NCBI GenBank assembly: GCA_010645155.1
Contig: CM021316.1
Span: 1,611,215 to 1,675,214 of the forward strand
Direction of reading: 5' to 3'
DNA from: Tigriopus japonicus
Taxonomy: Eukaryota > Arthropoda > Copepoda > Harpacticoida > Harpacticidae
DNA: 64,000 nucleotides
This document shows, piece by piece, positions 43,985-55,200 of this stretch (positions within the stretch are counted from its first letter, which is position 1; each line of letters begins with the position of its first letter). Both the position numbers and the translations under genes were made by a program. The notes below the pieces were generated by a model. It was not told the origin of the DNA and did not search any database. It was given only the letters and a program-made list of their open reading frames with translations.

Positions 43985-46900
43985 ATGGCTTCAATGGCCT
44001 CGAGAAAACGAAAATTAGAGTCGGATGATGAGTTGGATGAAGAAGAACCTCCTAAGAAGGCCAGAGTTCAAATCACCTTGGATCCAGATGATCATGCTCT
44101 TCAAGTCTTCGCCAATCTTCCCGTTTGGAACCGTCCAGTTGAAAAGACGACTCAAGTCATGTAAGAAATCCAACTACAAAGTTCTATGGTTGAATAACAA
44201 GGTCCCTTTTTAGGCCCTGGATTGATAAAAAAAGTTGGACCAAGAGCTTCAGTCAGAAGTTTCTTCATTATGAGACTGGAGAGGACTTTCTTGACCTACG
44301 CAACCCTTTCACCAAAGATTCTGAACGAGATTTCAAACATAAGGTCAATGTAAAAATGAGAAGCCGGAAAGAAGGCAGGAAGAAACCAAAAACTCCGTAC
44401 CCCAAAGATGATGGGGTAAATTTGAACAATCTTTCGGGTAAGCAAAGCTTTCTTTCATGGTCCCTAAATATTTAAATTCAGGTTTTAGGCAAGATCAATC
44501 TTTTTTTCAGATAAAGATGCGGAAAGTGACGAGAGCGAGACTTTGGAGTCCGATGAGGACTTCCTCGATTCGTACGGAAATGTTATTGATCCTGCCGAGA
44601 GAGTTCCAACCTCTCAGAACTCAAAACCCTCCAAGGATATACCAGATAAAAAGCCTTTGCCTAGCCCGTTCTTACCTTCAGATGTAGCCAAAGGCAAGGG
44701 TAAAGTTGGAACAATCTACGAATCAAACGTTCTAGAAAAGAAAAGGCTAATGTACCCTCCACCGGAATATAAAGATTTGGATAGTATGCCAGAATCAACG
44801 GGCTTCTCATCAGGAGTAGCATCAAAACCTGAGGATCATGAAATTGACTTCCTTGCGTTGGAGCCGAAGCACAGTATTTTGGATCAGTTTGAGCAGGCGA
44901 AACTTCTTGGACTCATGGAAAAATTCCTGTCCCCTAAATTCGATGCTGCAACCATGAATGACTCAACTCATCAAGAAAATAAAATTTATCACAGCCTAAG
45001 ACTCCTAATCAAGGAAGAACAAGAGGAATTTCGATCTTTCACCAGATCTTTGTTCTTCAAAGAAGCGTTCGTGAAGCGATTATCTGTGCTAAAGCCGGAC
45101 GTTAGAAGATACGTCGAGGAATGCTACGAACATCGCTTGAGTTTGGTACGTTTGTACCCAAAAATCTTCGAGCCGTACTTCCAAAACACGGATTCCATGG
45201 TGAGATTATTACCCCAGGAAACAAAAAATCAGTACGAGATGAGGTTTGAACTGACTTTGGTGGAATTGGGGAGCATCTCCAAGATTGTTCTTCTACCTAA
45301 ACATCGGTTTGCTGATCCCAATTTGCCCAAAATTTCCGTCTCTACTAAGTACGATGTGATAGCAGGGAAAGTCCCACCAAAACCGCCGACAAGCAATCAG
45401 AAAACGTTGAACAAACTTCCAGTGAGTCAAGATCCAAACGCCGAACTTCTCGCCCAAAGAACTAATCCCACCGTTGTCATTTCTATGAGTGCCTTAAAAT
45501 GTCTGTTCGACAATTTTGGGCCCACATTCGACAGAGTTTGGGAGATACCTTTTATCGTCCGGGTGTACCCAAACGGAAGCAGAGTTGTCTTTGTGGATAA
45601 ACCCTTGCCTCCAAAGAAACTCTCGGCACAAGATAAGAATGCTTGGTTTATCAAGGTTGCCTCTAAATGTTTCATTCTACAAGGATGGAATCAATCCAAA
45701 CCAACTCCATGTAACGAAGACCAAGAACTGGTGAGTGATTCAATTGAGGACATCTTTGCCGATGCCGTGGACACTGGAATCATAGACGATTTGGAGACTT
45801 TTGGCACCTCAAATGAGACTTCCCACACAAAACCTGTCAGCAAATTTGGTGGTCAAGTGGATGGAGCTGACACCGACAGTAGTGGAGAAGATGAACTTCA
45901 AATCAACGAAAATGAGTCTCATTCCGATCCACAAGACGAGCATGCTGAGAGCCCCTTACCTGTTCGGCGATCTCGGAGATTAAGCGCCAAAAGTAAACCA
46001 GAAAAAGTGGTCCCAAATACCCAGAGACAAGTGAAACCGGTTCAGACTGCAGATACCAGTTTGAATAAGGGTGACGAGCAACTGGCCAATGAAAAACCTG
46101 CTGAAACTCAAAAGCTTGACAAAAGTTCAAAGCCTGACACTCTAACAGGAATTTTAAAGGACTTGAAGGCCTATAAAAGGCGGAACTCCTCCCAAAAGAA
46201 CGTTTTGGACGACATTATGTCTGCCCAAAAAGATTTTCTTAAAAAAGACTCCCATGTAAAAGTAGCCGGGGCGACTGTTCTTGACATTCAGGGTGCAATG
46301 TCGGAATATACAGGAGAATTTTTGAAAAGGACCGCCATTGGACAAGAGAAGGAATATTGTCCTCCTCCACTTGGGAAAAACGTGGCCTATCGACTTTGGA
46401 ACATCTGGAACAAGTCGAATCCCATCCAGTCGAATCTGAAAGTTCTTATTCGCTCATCTACTCATGGCGTGCGGAAAGAAGGAATCCCCATAACTGGAGT
46501 TAAGGGGCCCTTAATGCAACGGTACACCCTGAGCTCCAAATTGGAGTATCTGACCCAGTTTGGGGCATCCGTTTTGACACGTAGTGAGATTGCTAGGGAA
46601 TGGATCGCTACCTTGATCCGACCAGATTCCGCCCTTGTCCGAGCCCGCATCGACGCCTTAACTTACAACGTGTTCTTAAATGAAAGAAAGGCCCTCAAAC
46701 ATTTGACAAGAGAAAGTGCAAGTGTGGATTTTCGGCCAGGCGAGCAACTAGGAGTCCTCCACACCATTTTTGATTCCTTGAAGGCCATTGCTGAGCCTGG
46801 CCAGTACCTGATGAGACATGACGGGAAAACGGGTGCCTTTGTCCGAGTCTTCAAGGCATCCAAAGGAGGTCAGACATCTCAAAATCACTACAATCTCCAT

Positions 46901-47119
46901 GAGAATTACGAGGTCAATGCCAGTGAAGATGCCGACCAAAATATTCAATTCAATCCAATCGACGTGAACAAGGTGACCCCGTTACATTTGCGGCTCAAAC
47001 GCGTTCCTGGGTTGTTTTCTCCGAGGCCTTTGAAAGGTGGGCCTGGTAAAGGTCGTGGTCGGGGTAAAAATAAAAAGAGAGGCGGTTCTAGAGGCCGAGG
47101 CAAAGGTCGTGGAAAGTGA
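43985..47119 (+). CDS. Ice2: ICE2/NARG2, little elongation complex subunit 2
   Basis: Exons 43985-44160, 44214-44437 and 44511-47119 join in phases 2 and 1 to give 1002 residues, near the usual size of animal ICE2. The family works with ELL and ICE1 in the little elongation complex, which supports RNA polymerase II transcription of small nuclear RNA genes. The N-terminus has a basic patch (SRKRKLE) and is charged. A middle block (about 454-500) has FDRVWEIPFIVRVYPNG and VVFVDKPLP. The NARG2 C-terminal domain (about 750-950) includes NVAYRLWNIWNK, LKVLIRSSTHG and SSKLEYLTQFGASVL. An RG/KG-rich tail ends the protein. A possible 44 bp intron in the 5' leader (GTGAGT at 43941, TACTAG ending at 43984) abuts the ATG. 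AATAAA follows at 47132-47137. Family assignment rests on remembered similarity; moderately strong. Confidence 0.82.
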
Positions 47120-48128
47120 GAATTTGAGAGAAATAAACAAACGCTTAATGTTCGATCGATATTTGGTGTGTATTATTTTCTTTGTGTGTTTCCAAATTTT
47201 ATCCAGTGTGTCTACGCATTTACATAGGAGTAGAAATAATAGAGAAATCATTTGGAGAATAAGGGTGGGTCTATAACTGGTGGTGATCTTGTACAATTGA
47301 AAAAGGAGTAGTAGATATTGTTCTTACAGGTGATAATTAAAAGGTATAATATTCGTTTTGGTGGGAGAGATAGAAGCTTTTTCTTGGTGGGATTGGGCAA
47401 AAGAGGGAAAATTGGAGTAAACAACTAACAAAAACTGTAACAGGGAATAATAGAGGCTTCTTCTCTTGTTTGAAGGAACAATTTTCTCTCGAATCGTCAC
47501 TGGGCACACCACGAATTTCTACGCTTTGAAGAGTCTTTTGCAGGAGTTTTGGGAGGTGGGTTAAATCATGGATGTGCAGTTCTCGTACAAGGCACGTGAA
47601 TGAAGGACATTCATCAGAGACCTGCAATTCATATATTCTTTTAAAGAGGTGTGAAAATCTTCACGGACAGGGTTGAAAGAGTTGATGGTTTTGATCCCAC
47701 GGATCAGGTGGGAAATGGCACAACAACCACCAAAGGACATGGAACCCTTGTGATTGCTCATCATGGTGAGAGTATTCATTGATAATAACAATTATTAAGA
47801 ATCGTATTCCATTGCTCATAGTTTGAAAGAATTTGTTCTAAATCATGGGTCTAGCATTCATTCCGAGAAAATTCTTGAGATCAGGGATGGGATTGCTCCA
47901 CACACGAGGGTCCGTTCCCCACTCTTGTTAGAACACGCCCACACATTCAGTATGAGGAGGAGAGGAACACACACGCCCTCTTTGAAAACAAGAGAGGCGT
48001 TCCTCGTCATAATTCACCAGATAATGGTTGCCGCTGCGTTTTGTTTGAAATTGACGCTAAATCACCATCAGGTTTCGAGAGCTGTCCCGCCAAAATCAAC
48101 AGCTAATCAAGAAGAGCAAAGAGCTGCA
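47120..48128. other. Convergent spacer between ICE2 and the TEAD gene
   Basis: 3' flanks of both genes. ICE2's AATAAA is at 47132-47137. The rest is probably the 3' UTR of the minus-strand TEAD gene. A 141-codon plus frame (47823-48248) is largely antisense to the last TEAD exon and its UTR and is not a gene. Confidence 0.5.
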
Positions 48129-50400
48129 CTAGTCTTTCACCAATTTGTAGATGTGATGTTGGGCCCCGTGCTCAGATGTGGACACTTCGAACACGTAGGC
48201 TATGCACAAGAGCGTCTCCAAGGTCTCCTTATTTGTGATAACCTGTAACAAAAACAAGGCTTCCCTCTCAATATCGGCGTCTGAGTTAACATTTTGATCC
48301 ACTACATCGCCATAGGACGCTGGATTGGCATTTCCTTACCTGAAGAATCGTAAAGTTCTCAAGAACCGAGTTCATCATGTACTTTTCAGGGAGATGTTTG
48401 AGTTTGAGGATGAAGTTGATCATGTATTCACACATAGGTGACCGGTTAATCTTGTAGACGTACCGACCCCCTTCGTATCGGGCATATTCAGTCTCGAGTT
48501 TCTCGACGACTTGCTTCCCGAAACTACACACTTTGGTAGAGCATTGGATTTTCATGTTCTCAGTGCTTTCATAACTGTAAATAAAAAGACATGAACATTA
48601 AGCGTGTTTAAGGAGTTCAAAGCTCCCAAAACTGTCGGGGATGCTTGACAAATGTACTTACACAGTGGTTACTCCGTAGAACGAACCACCCGCATCATCT
48701 GAGATATTCGTATTGAGATCTGCCCAGAATTTCACCAAGAAAAACGCATCACTTGGCCCCTTTTCAAAGAGTTCCTTGAGCCCACCGTTCTTCTCCGGGA
48801 ACTTGTCCTGGATCTGTCGCACATCGATAGGCTCCAATTGTGGGTCACTATACGAGGGTGCGCCACCGATATGGACGAACAAGTGCTTGTTGTAAGGGGC
48901 ATCTTGGTCTCTTTGTTGGTCGACGTAGGCCGAGAACTCGAGGAGGCGGAGTTTGTGGGTGGCAATTGACCGATTGTGCCAAGGTGGCATGGATTGGCCC
49001 GACCCCAGGCCGCCCATTCCCCCTGAGGAGATGACGGCATTCTTGTCCACCATGGCGGCCACACTCGACGCCGTGGACGAGAGGCTGAAAGGGTTCTGGG
49101 CGAAGGGCTTGACATCTTGACATCCGTGCTGCAGACCAGGCTGCCAAAAGGAGCCTCCATAGGTAACCGGTGGATGAACGGGGAGTGACATGCCCTTATT
49201 GTGCATGGCTGAGGCGGACACAATTTGGGCGGATGACATTTGCTGCATCGACTGGAGGGCCTTCTCCTTGTGGGCTTGTTCAATGTACGACGCAGGGCTG
49301 CCATTTCCTGGGACCTATGATGGAGGAAAAATAGCATGGATTATAATGCATGAAGTGGATGCAGGGTTTGTTTCTTGACAGAACAATCATTTAGATCGGG
49401 GAAGAGGCTGCCACTCTGACCTCCTCGGCGAGTGAGCCCTTTTGCTTTATATGCCCTCGTTAGGTAAGTGCGATAGGTACAATGTGAGAGTGCGATTTCG
49501 CTTTCTGAACATCTGTCAAAAGTGCAAGAGGTGCAGCTTTTTACATTTTTTACGGTGCCGACATTCCGTTTTAAAGTGTAGCTAACAAGTATTTCAACCT
49601 ACCCGATCGAGGAGGCCGGACATGCTTCCGGGCTCACTTGTGGGGAGGGTCTGAAAGATTCCAATCGTCATGATCACTCTTTTCTCCTAATCTGCGACAA
49701 CAACATATCGTCCTAAACCTCCGTCGTAGCTGTCTTTAAATCAAAATGGGACAAGCACTAACATCGCAAGATTGTTCCCAGGGTTTTGACCTTTTTGAAA
49801 CGCGGGGCGGCTTCCACTTTGTACCTTGGCTAGAGAATTTGAGCTGGGTCATTTTGATCCTGTCTACATGTTGCCCGAAGAGACTTATCTATTCCGTGCA
49901 CCCATAATAAATGAGAGCTTTTGGACACAAACGAAAAACAACATAAATCTATCAAAGTTGGGAAAGTTTCGGCGAGAACTCTCCAGATCTGACCAAAGCA
50001 CACAGTACTTGATTTCAAAAGCAGCTTGGAAGGGAAAAAAGTTTCCAGTCCACTCTTCGATCACTATCGCAAAAAAATAGGTTCAAAACGCAATCTGACA
50101 GGAACCCTTTGCAATGGTAGTCGCCATTCGTTGAACAACAATGCTAGTTATTCCATTGCCTCAAAATAGTCGCTGTAGTGGCAGAAGTTTTCAAAAACGA
50201 TATCGCCATTTGATCAATGCTTCAGCGCAGAATGTCAAGCATTCCAGCCAAGTTCAAGAAAGAGGCACTCACCTTTAGTTTGGCTTGGATTTCTCTGAGT
50301 TTTCTTCGGGCCAAAACCTGAATATGTGAAGAGACTTGCTTCCGAGTTCGGGTTTTTCCTGTCCTTAACTTGATGTAACGAGCGATCAGTTCATTACGAC
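48129..50400 (-). CDS. sd: TEAD/Scalloped transcription factor, partial (first TEA-domain half not found)
   Basis: Hippo-pathway transcription factor partnered by Yorkie/YAP and Vestigial-type coactivators. Minus-strand exons: 50400-50273, optional 49650-49603, 49314-48662, 48574-48340 and 48242-48129. The first carries the second half of the TEA DNA-binding domain ([20 protein letters not shown], then [13 protein letters not shown]); it starts in phase 1, as expected for a join after ...KMYG. The 49314 exon gives [20 protein letters not shown] and the start of the YAP-binding domain ([28 protein letters not shown]). The later exons give [45 protein letters not shown] and the end HHIYKLVKD. 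The palmitoylation-linked cysteine of [11 protein letters not shown] is present. It is closer to the vertebrate-type TEAD wording than to the insect-type ([16 protein letters not shown]). Confidence 0.93.
49603..49665 (-). other. sd: TEAD cassette exon or alternative first exon
   Basis: Between the TEA exon and the 49314 exon lies a frame ending in a good donor (CGG then GTAGGT). As an internal exon after TTTCAG (49650-49603) it is exactly 48 bp, phase 0 on both sides, adding [16 protein letters not shown]. Alternatively, an in-frame ATG at 49665 ([14 protein letters not shown]), with an in-frame TAG just upstream of it, could begin a protein lacking the DNA-binding domain. The sequence alone cannot decide. 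Confidence 0.5.
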
Positions 50401-52128
50401 CTAAAAATCAAACATGGAGAAAAGGTTATTATCGACTGTCAGGAAGTTCAAATAAGATTTCCTTCTCGTGCCCATTTCTCCTCAAAAGATTAACAATATT
50501 TCAAAGGTCAAATCAGAAATGTTCACAATTTGGCGCAATTTCCTTACAAGTCACAATCTCTTTCGTTTTTGAACGATTTAATCCCAAAAATGTGGCCAGT
50601 CACCGTGGTTTGCGTGTAACCTTTTTGGGGCATGGAGATGACCAAACATCCCATAGGATCGAGTCTTTCAGCCATATTGTCGACTCATGTGTCATGGATG
50701 GACAACGCAGGGCTAAAAAAATGTCAAGTTTGGGGGCACAAACTCCGCAGATAAGATCTGAAGGGATCTGAAACAATGCAACTGAATGTGACGCTGTCCA
50801 GGCTTGAATAGCTTTTCAAATCTTTCGATAGTGGACGAGTTGAACATACAATATCAGTTCTACTCGGAATGGGATTCCTCGGGGGGCCAAAATTATTCTA
50901 GATTGTCGTTTTTATTTTACTGCAACCCGAGTCTAATTGGCGTGCTTTCGCCAAAATAAATAGTACCCACGCGTCATTGTGTGCGAGGAAACGTAGCTAT
51001 GAAACGAACGAAAAGAGTTTTTCGCTTCCCCTCTGGTTGAAACAATGCATAATTAAGGGCGGATTTGTGACAATATCAGAATGAGACTCGGCTTCAAATC
51101 ATAAGTACCGGAATTCTTCAAATTCGTCGAGTAAAAGTTAATTGACGTTATTTTTCTGACGCTCAATGCAACAACACCCCAGACCAAAGTTAGAAAAAAA
51201 ACTCCTTCAACGAGATAATCATCTTCCAGCTCTTAATCTCCAATGATGAATACAGTTTTTGCGATTTACAAGAACAGATCTGGTCACAAAAAGACCACAC
51301 ATTCCAAACCAGGATGGCAGTACAGGAGGATGAACTCCATTGGTTGGCAGTGAGAGAAAGAAGAAAATCGATAGAAATTCCTGCCCCTAACAGCAAAAAT
51401 GTCATCATCCACCTTGTTAATATTGACTTGGAAAAACCGTGATGAAGATTGCCCCGGTCGAGGTTCCTTCCAAGTTGGCTATAAACCGAGCTCGGCGAGC
51501 TCAAGGATGAAGAAGAGGAAAAAACGCCGCCAAATTCCGAAGGCAGAAGCGAAAAAAATGCCAGGTATGCCAAGTTCGACATATCTCTGTGGAAAATCTC
51601 GGAGCACCAGACAGTTCTTGGCTTCCCAAGTCAAGTTCTTGCCTCACAGCAACCGTTTCAATGCCTGCCTGCATTAATAGCTTTAGTTCTAACATTCAAC
51701 TTGACATCTAAGATTGTATTCCTTCCAGGGATAGATCTGAAACGACAAGACGACGAGAAACAAACAGGGTGACCCATTTGAATTGCCATTCACAGGCTAT
51801 GAAGGTAATATTTTGAACAACCCAGCCTTTGTTTACGTGTCTCATTGAGGATGTGTTTTTCCCTCGAACGGAGGGATAAAGAAGCCGACAGTCGAGTGCA
51901 AAAAAAACTAAGCGGAGAAAGCGTTTCGAGCTCCAACAAGCCACTAATTAATTTGCGTACCAAGTACCTAGGTAGTGACTTCTACCCCTGGAGCATTCAC
52001 AGCCTCCTCCGCCATCTCACCTATCCCATCTCTTGAATGTTGAGGCAGCACAACTGCCTTCTTGAGCTGTACCCTGAATGTTTCTTGGATCAATGCCCGA
52101 GTTTTTCCCCAAGGTGAAACGAACTTAC
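50401..52128. other. Presumed TEAD intron; no TEA first-half exon seen
   Basis: I searched both strands for a reading of the conserved YPPCGRRKI and SDEGKMYG blocks and found none. A short minus-strand frame (about 50672-50540) beginning MAERLDPMGCLVISMPQ ends near a GTAAG site but has no known match. Confidence 0.5.
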
Positions 52129-52244
52129 GTCATTCTCTCGGTGCCTTCTTGAAGCGGTGCGGACGAACTTGACTTATCAAACAAATTAGCACTGGCCAAA
52201 ATTCGGGGATATCCCATCGTTTCTTGGGAATTGACAGCCTTCAT
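52129..52244 (-). CDS. Candidate N-terminal coding exon of the TEAD gene
   Basis: An ATG-started minus frame of 38 codons plus 2 bases, beginning MKAVNSQETMGYPRILAS and ending LQEGTERM, runs into a consensus donor (GAC then GTAAGT). Its end resembles the ERMS-type sequence preceding the TEA domain in vertebrate TEADs, and it lies 1.7 kb upstream of the TEA second-half exon on the same strand. The missing exon that should join them was not found, so membership is tentative. Confidence 0.45.
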
Positions 52245-55200
52245 GGTGAGTTATCCAGCTTTCGCCCCCTCGATTTCTCCACAGTGGGCGAGACTTGGGC
52301 AGTTTGATACAGTGCCAACAATTTAGGTTATGTGAGGCACTCGAGTTATGTGGACAAAATAGTTTCCGAGCTCAACTAAATATGTGACTTTGAGAGAGAC
52401 TTTCGAGATCATCATGAGGTCTAAAGGCACAGGAAAATCTCGGCCAAGTATGGAAACAATCCAGAGCATTTTCCAGTTCATCCCACTTATCATCGTTATG
52501 AATACGATCGTTTTTATTATTATTTTGACGATGATTTCGAATCGCATTTCAGTTTCCCGTCCATTCGGCCCTGAATTCGTTCCATTCAAAAAAGTTGAGA
52601 TCTATATCTCCCAGTTATTTGCATTTCCGTTCATTATTCATTTGTTGTCCTCAATGTAATGTCATAATTTAGATATTCTTGCTTGCTAACCCACCCTTTC
52701 GCTTGCCATCAAACGAAAAAAACGTTCAAAGAAAAAATTTGCATTTTAAAGGAGCCCTTCCATCCACCCTCGTGAAATAAGGGGACGAAAGGGAGCTGAA
52801 GAGATCTGGTTTTGTCAATAACTAAAAGATGAGATTTTGAAAGGTGCCAATATTCAGATTGATCAAACTCTCAAGCTACCATTGTGTGTAACGAAAGAAA
52901 CGATGACCAAAACAGCCAAATCCAAATTGCTGGGCATGACTCTGTCCAGTGGAAAAGTATTGCCCCCGTATGTGTTCGTTCACGTCGTTTATTGATCTGT
53001 CTCGCACACGTGGCCAGATGTGCAGCCGTACAATTATGCCAGAGATGAGAGGCTGGATGCTGGATGGATTAAATATCCCTAGATGGATCCATTCTCCTGT
53101 AGCTGAAGGCAGAGAGTAGCTACTAGAGAGCCCGACGCCTCGGTTCCCTTATTTGCTTTTTTTTCTCCCTCTCGTTCTAGTTTAACAGGAATAGCAATTT
53201 GGAGCAGGGATATCCTCGTCTTTTGGCTCTTGGCTTGGGGCTGAGGCTGATGAGGCCAAATTGGCGCCACGAGGCTGTTCCACACAAAGGAATGTGAGGA
53301 ATGTGCAATTACGAGCAGGGGGAAAAACTTGATGGTAGCGAAGGGACGCCAAAAGCATGGTACCAACATTTACATCTAACCAAGCATCGAAAGGAGGAAA
53401 AGGACACGTTGGAAGGACCAGTTTTATACCTCTCTTTTCTATTGACGGGATTGAAAAAGGTAACCCCTGAGGGCGAACCCATCCCAAATTGGTCAATGGG
53501 CTCCCTGATGTTTGTGTCTCTATATCTGGAACACTTGGATCAAGTTTTGAGNNNNNNNNNNNNNNNNNNNNNNNNNNNNNNNNNNNNNNNNNNNNNNNNN
53601 NNNNNNNNNNNNNNNNNNNNNNNNNNNNNNNNNNNNNNNNNNNNNNNNNNNNNNNNNNNNNNNNNNNNNNNNNNNNNNNNNNNNNNNNNNNNNNNNNNNN
53701 NNNNNNNNNNNNNNNNNNNNNNNNNNNNNNNNNNNNNNNNNNNNNNNNNNNNNNNNNNNNNNNNNNNNNNNNNNNNNNNNNNNNNNNNNNNNNNNNNNNN
53801 NNNNNNNNNNNNNNNNNNNNNNNNNNNNNNNNNNNNNNNNNNNNNNNNNNNNNNNNNNNNNNNNNNNNNNNNNNNNNNNNNNNNNNNNNNNNNNNNNNNN
53901 NNNNNNNNNNNNNNNNNNNNNNNNNNNNNNNNNNNNNNNNNNNNNNNNNNNNNNNNNNNNNNNNNNNNNNNNNNNNNNNNNNNNNNNNNNNNNNNNNNNN
54001 NNNNNNNNNNNNNNNNNNNNNNNNNNNNNNNNNNNNNNNNNNNNNNNNNNNNNNNNNNNNNNNNNNNNNNNNNNNNNNNNNNNNNNNNNNNNNNNNNNNN
54101 NNNNNNNNNNNNNNNNNNNNNNNNNNNNNNNNNNNNNNNNNNNNNNNNNNNNNNNNNNNNNNNNNNNNNNNNNNNNNNNNNNNNNNNNNNNNNNNNNNNN
54201 NNNNNNNNNNNNNNNNNNNNNNNNNNNNNNNNNNNNNNNNNNNNNNNNNNNNNNNNNNNNNNNNNNNNNNNNNNNNNNNNNNNNNNNNNNNNNNNNNNNN
54301 NNNNNNNNNNNNNNNNNNNNNNNNNNNNNNNNNNNNNNNNNNNNNNNNNNNNNNNNNNNNNNNNNNNNNNNNNNNNNTCAATTAAAAGTCAATTTCAAAC
54401 TCAATTTACGATTCCACGCTGGCATTCGCTTGTCTATCAAAGACAGATTTAGATCTTGTAGGGAGCACTCATTCCAATCACTTTCGAGGAGTTGGGGGGG
54501 GGCCAAATACAATAACCCACTTTCATGCCAACAAAGTTAGCACGGAGAAAAAAAACGGAAGACCTCTACTCGGACAAAATGATCATTATGCAATTGAGAG
54601 CACCTCGAATTATCCAGTTAAATTGGGTCTGGTTTCCGTGAATCGGTGCCCCAATCATGGAGGCCTGAGAAAATTGAAAATCCCATCATCTAATAATGAT
54701 TGAGCTATTTTCCAAGCACGATACACTGTCCAACAACATTGATTTTCAAAGAACGAACAAAAAAAAATCTCCAGCAATGCACGCGATTAAATTTCCCAAT
54801 CATGACAACCCACTCTCCATCAAACGTGCTTCTCGCATGATGCCTACCCAACGACCATTTTCGAACCATTTGGGTGGAGCGAGATTTTACTTGTTTTTCT
54901 TGGGTTTGGTTTAGAAAGAAAAGGAGTTTTTGGGTTGTTAACAGATCTTGTCTATTCCCAGTTGCTTGTCGCTTCCGACAAATTGCGAATCTCAGATTGA
55001 GAGACTAGTAGCTCTTCGGCAAATTGTGGAGTCATTAGTGGTTTTAAGCATAGAAATTTTTGCCCATAAAAATCATCATCTCCCGAGATGTATGGCCGTG
55101 CAGTTTGCACTCTTTTCCCGCCAATGGGAACGTCTTTTATGGCCTCAGTTTGGGGATCATTGTCAGGAGAATCAATCTCACGTTCCTTGGCAACCGACTT

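Noticed and set aside
47823..48248. 141-codon plus open frame
   Set aside because: Its right part is the antisense of the last TEAD exon, whose conserved protein sequence is on the minus strand; the rest covers the TEAD 3' UTR.
49826..50080. 84-codon plus open frame between TEAD exons
   Set aside because: Intronic, with no motif or conserved feature, and not ATG-supported by any upstream signal.
53182..54452. Apparent 300-400 codon open frames across the second gap
   Set aside because: Most of their length is N. The readable ends are open in both directions and have no recognisable domain.
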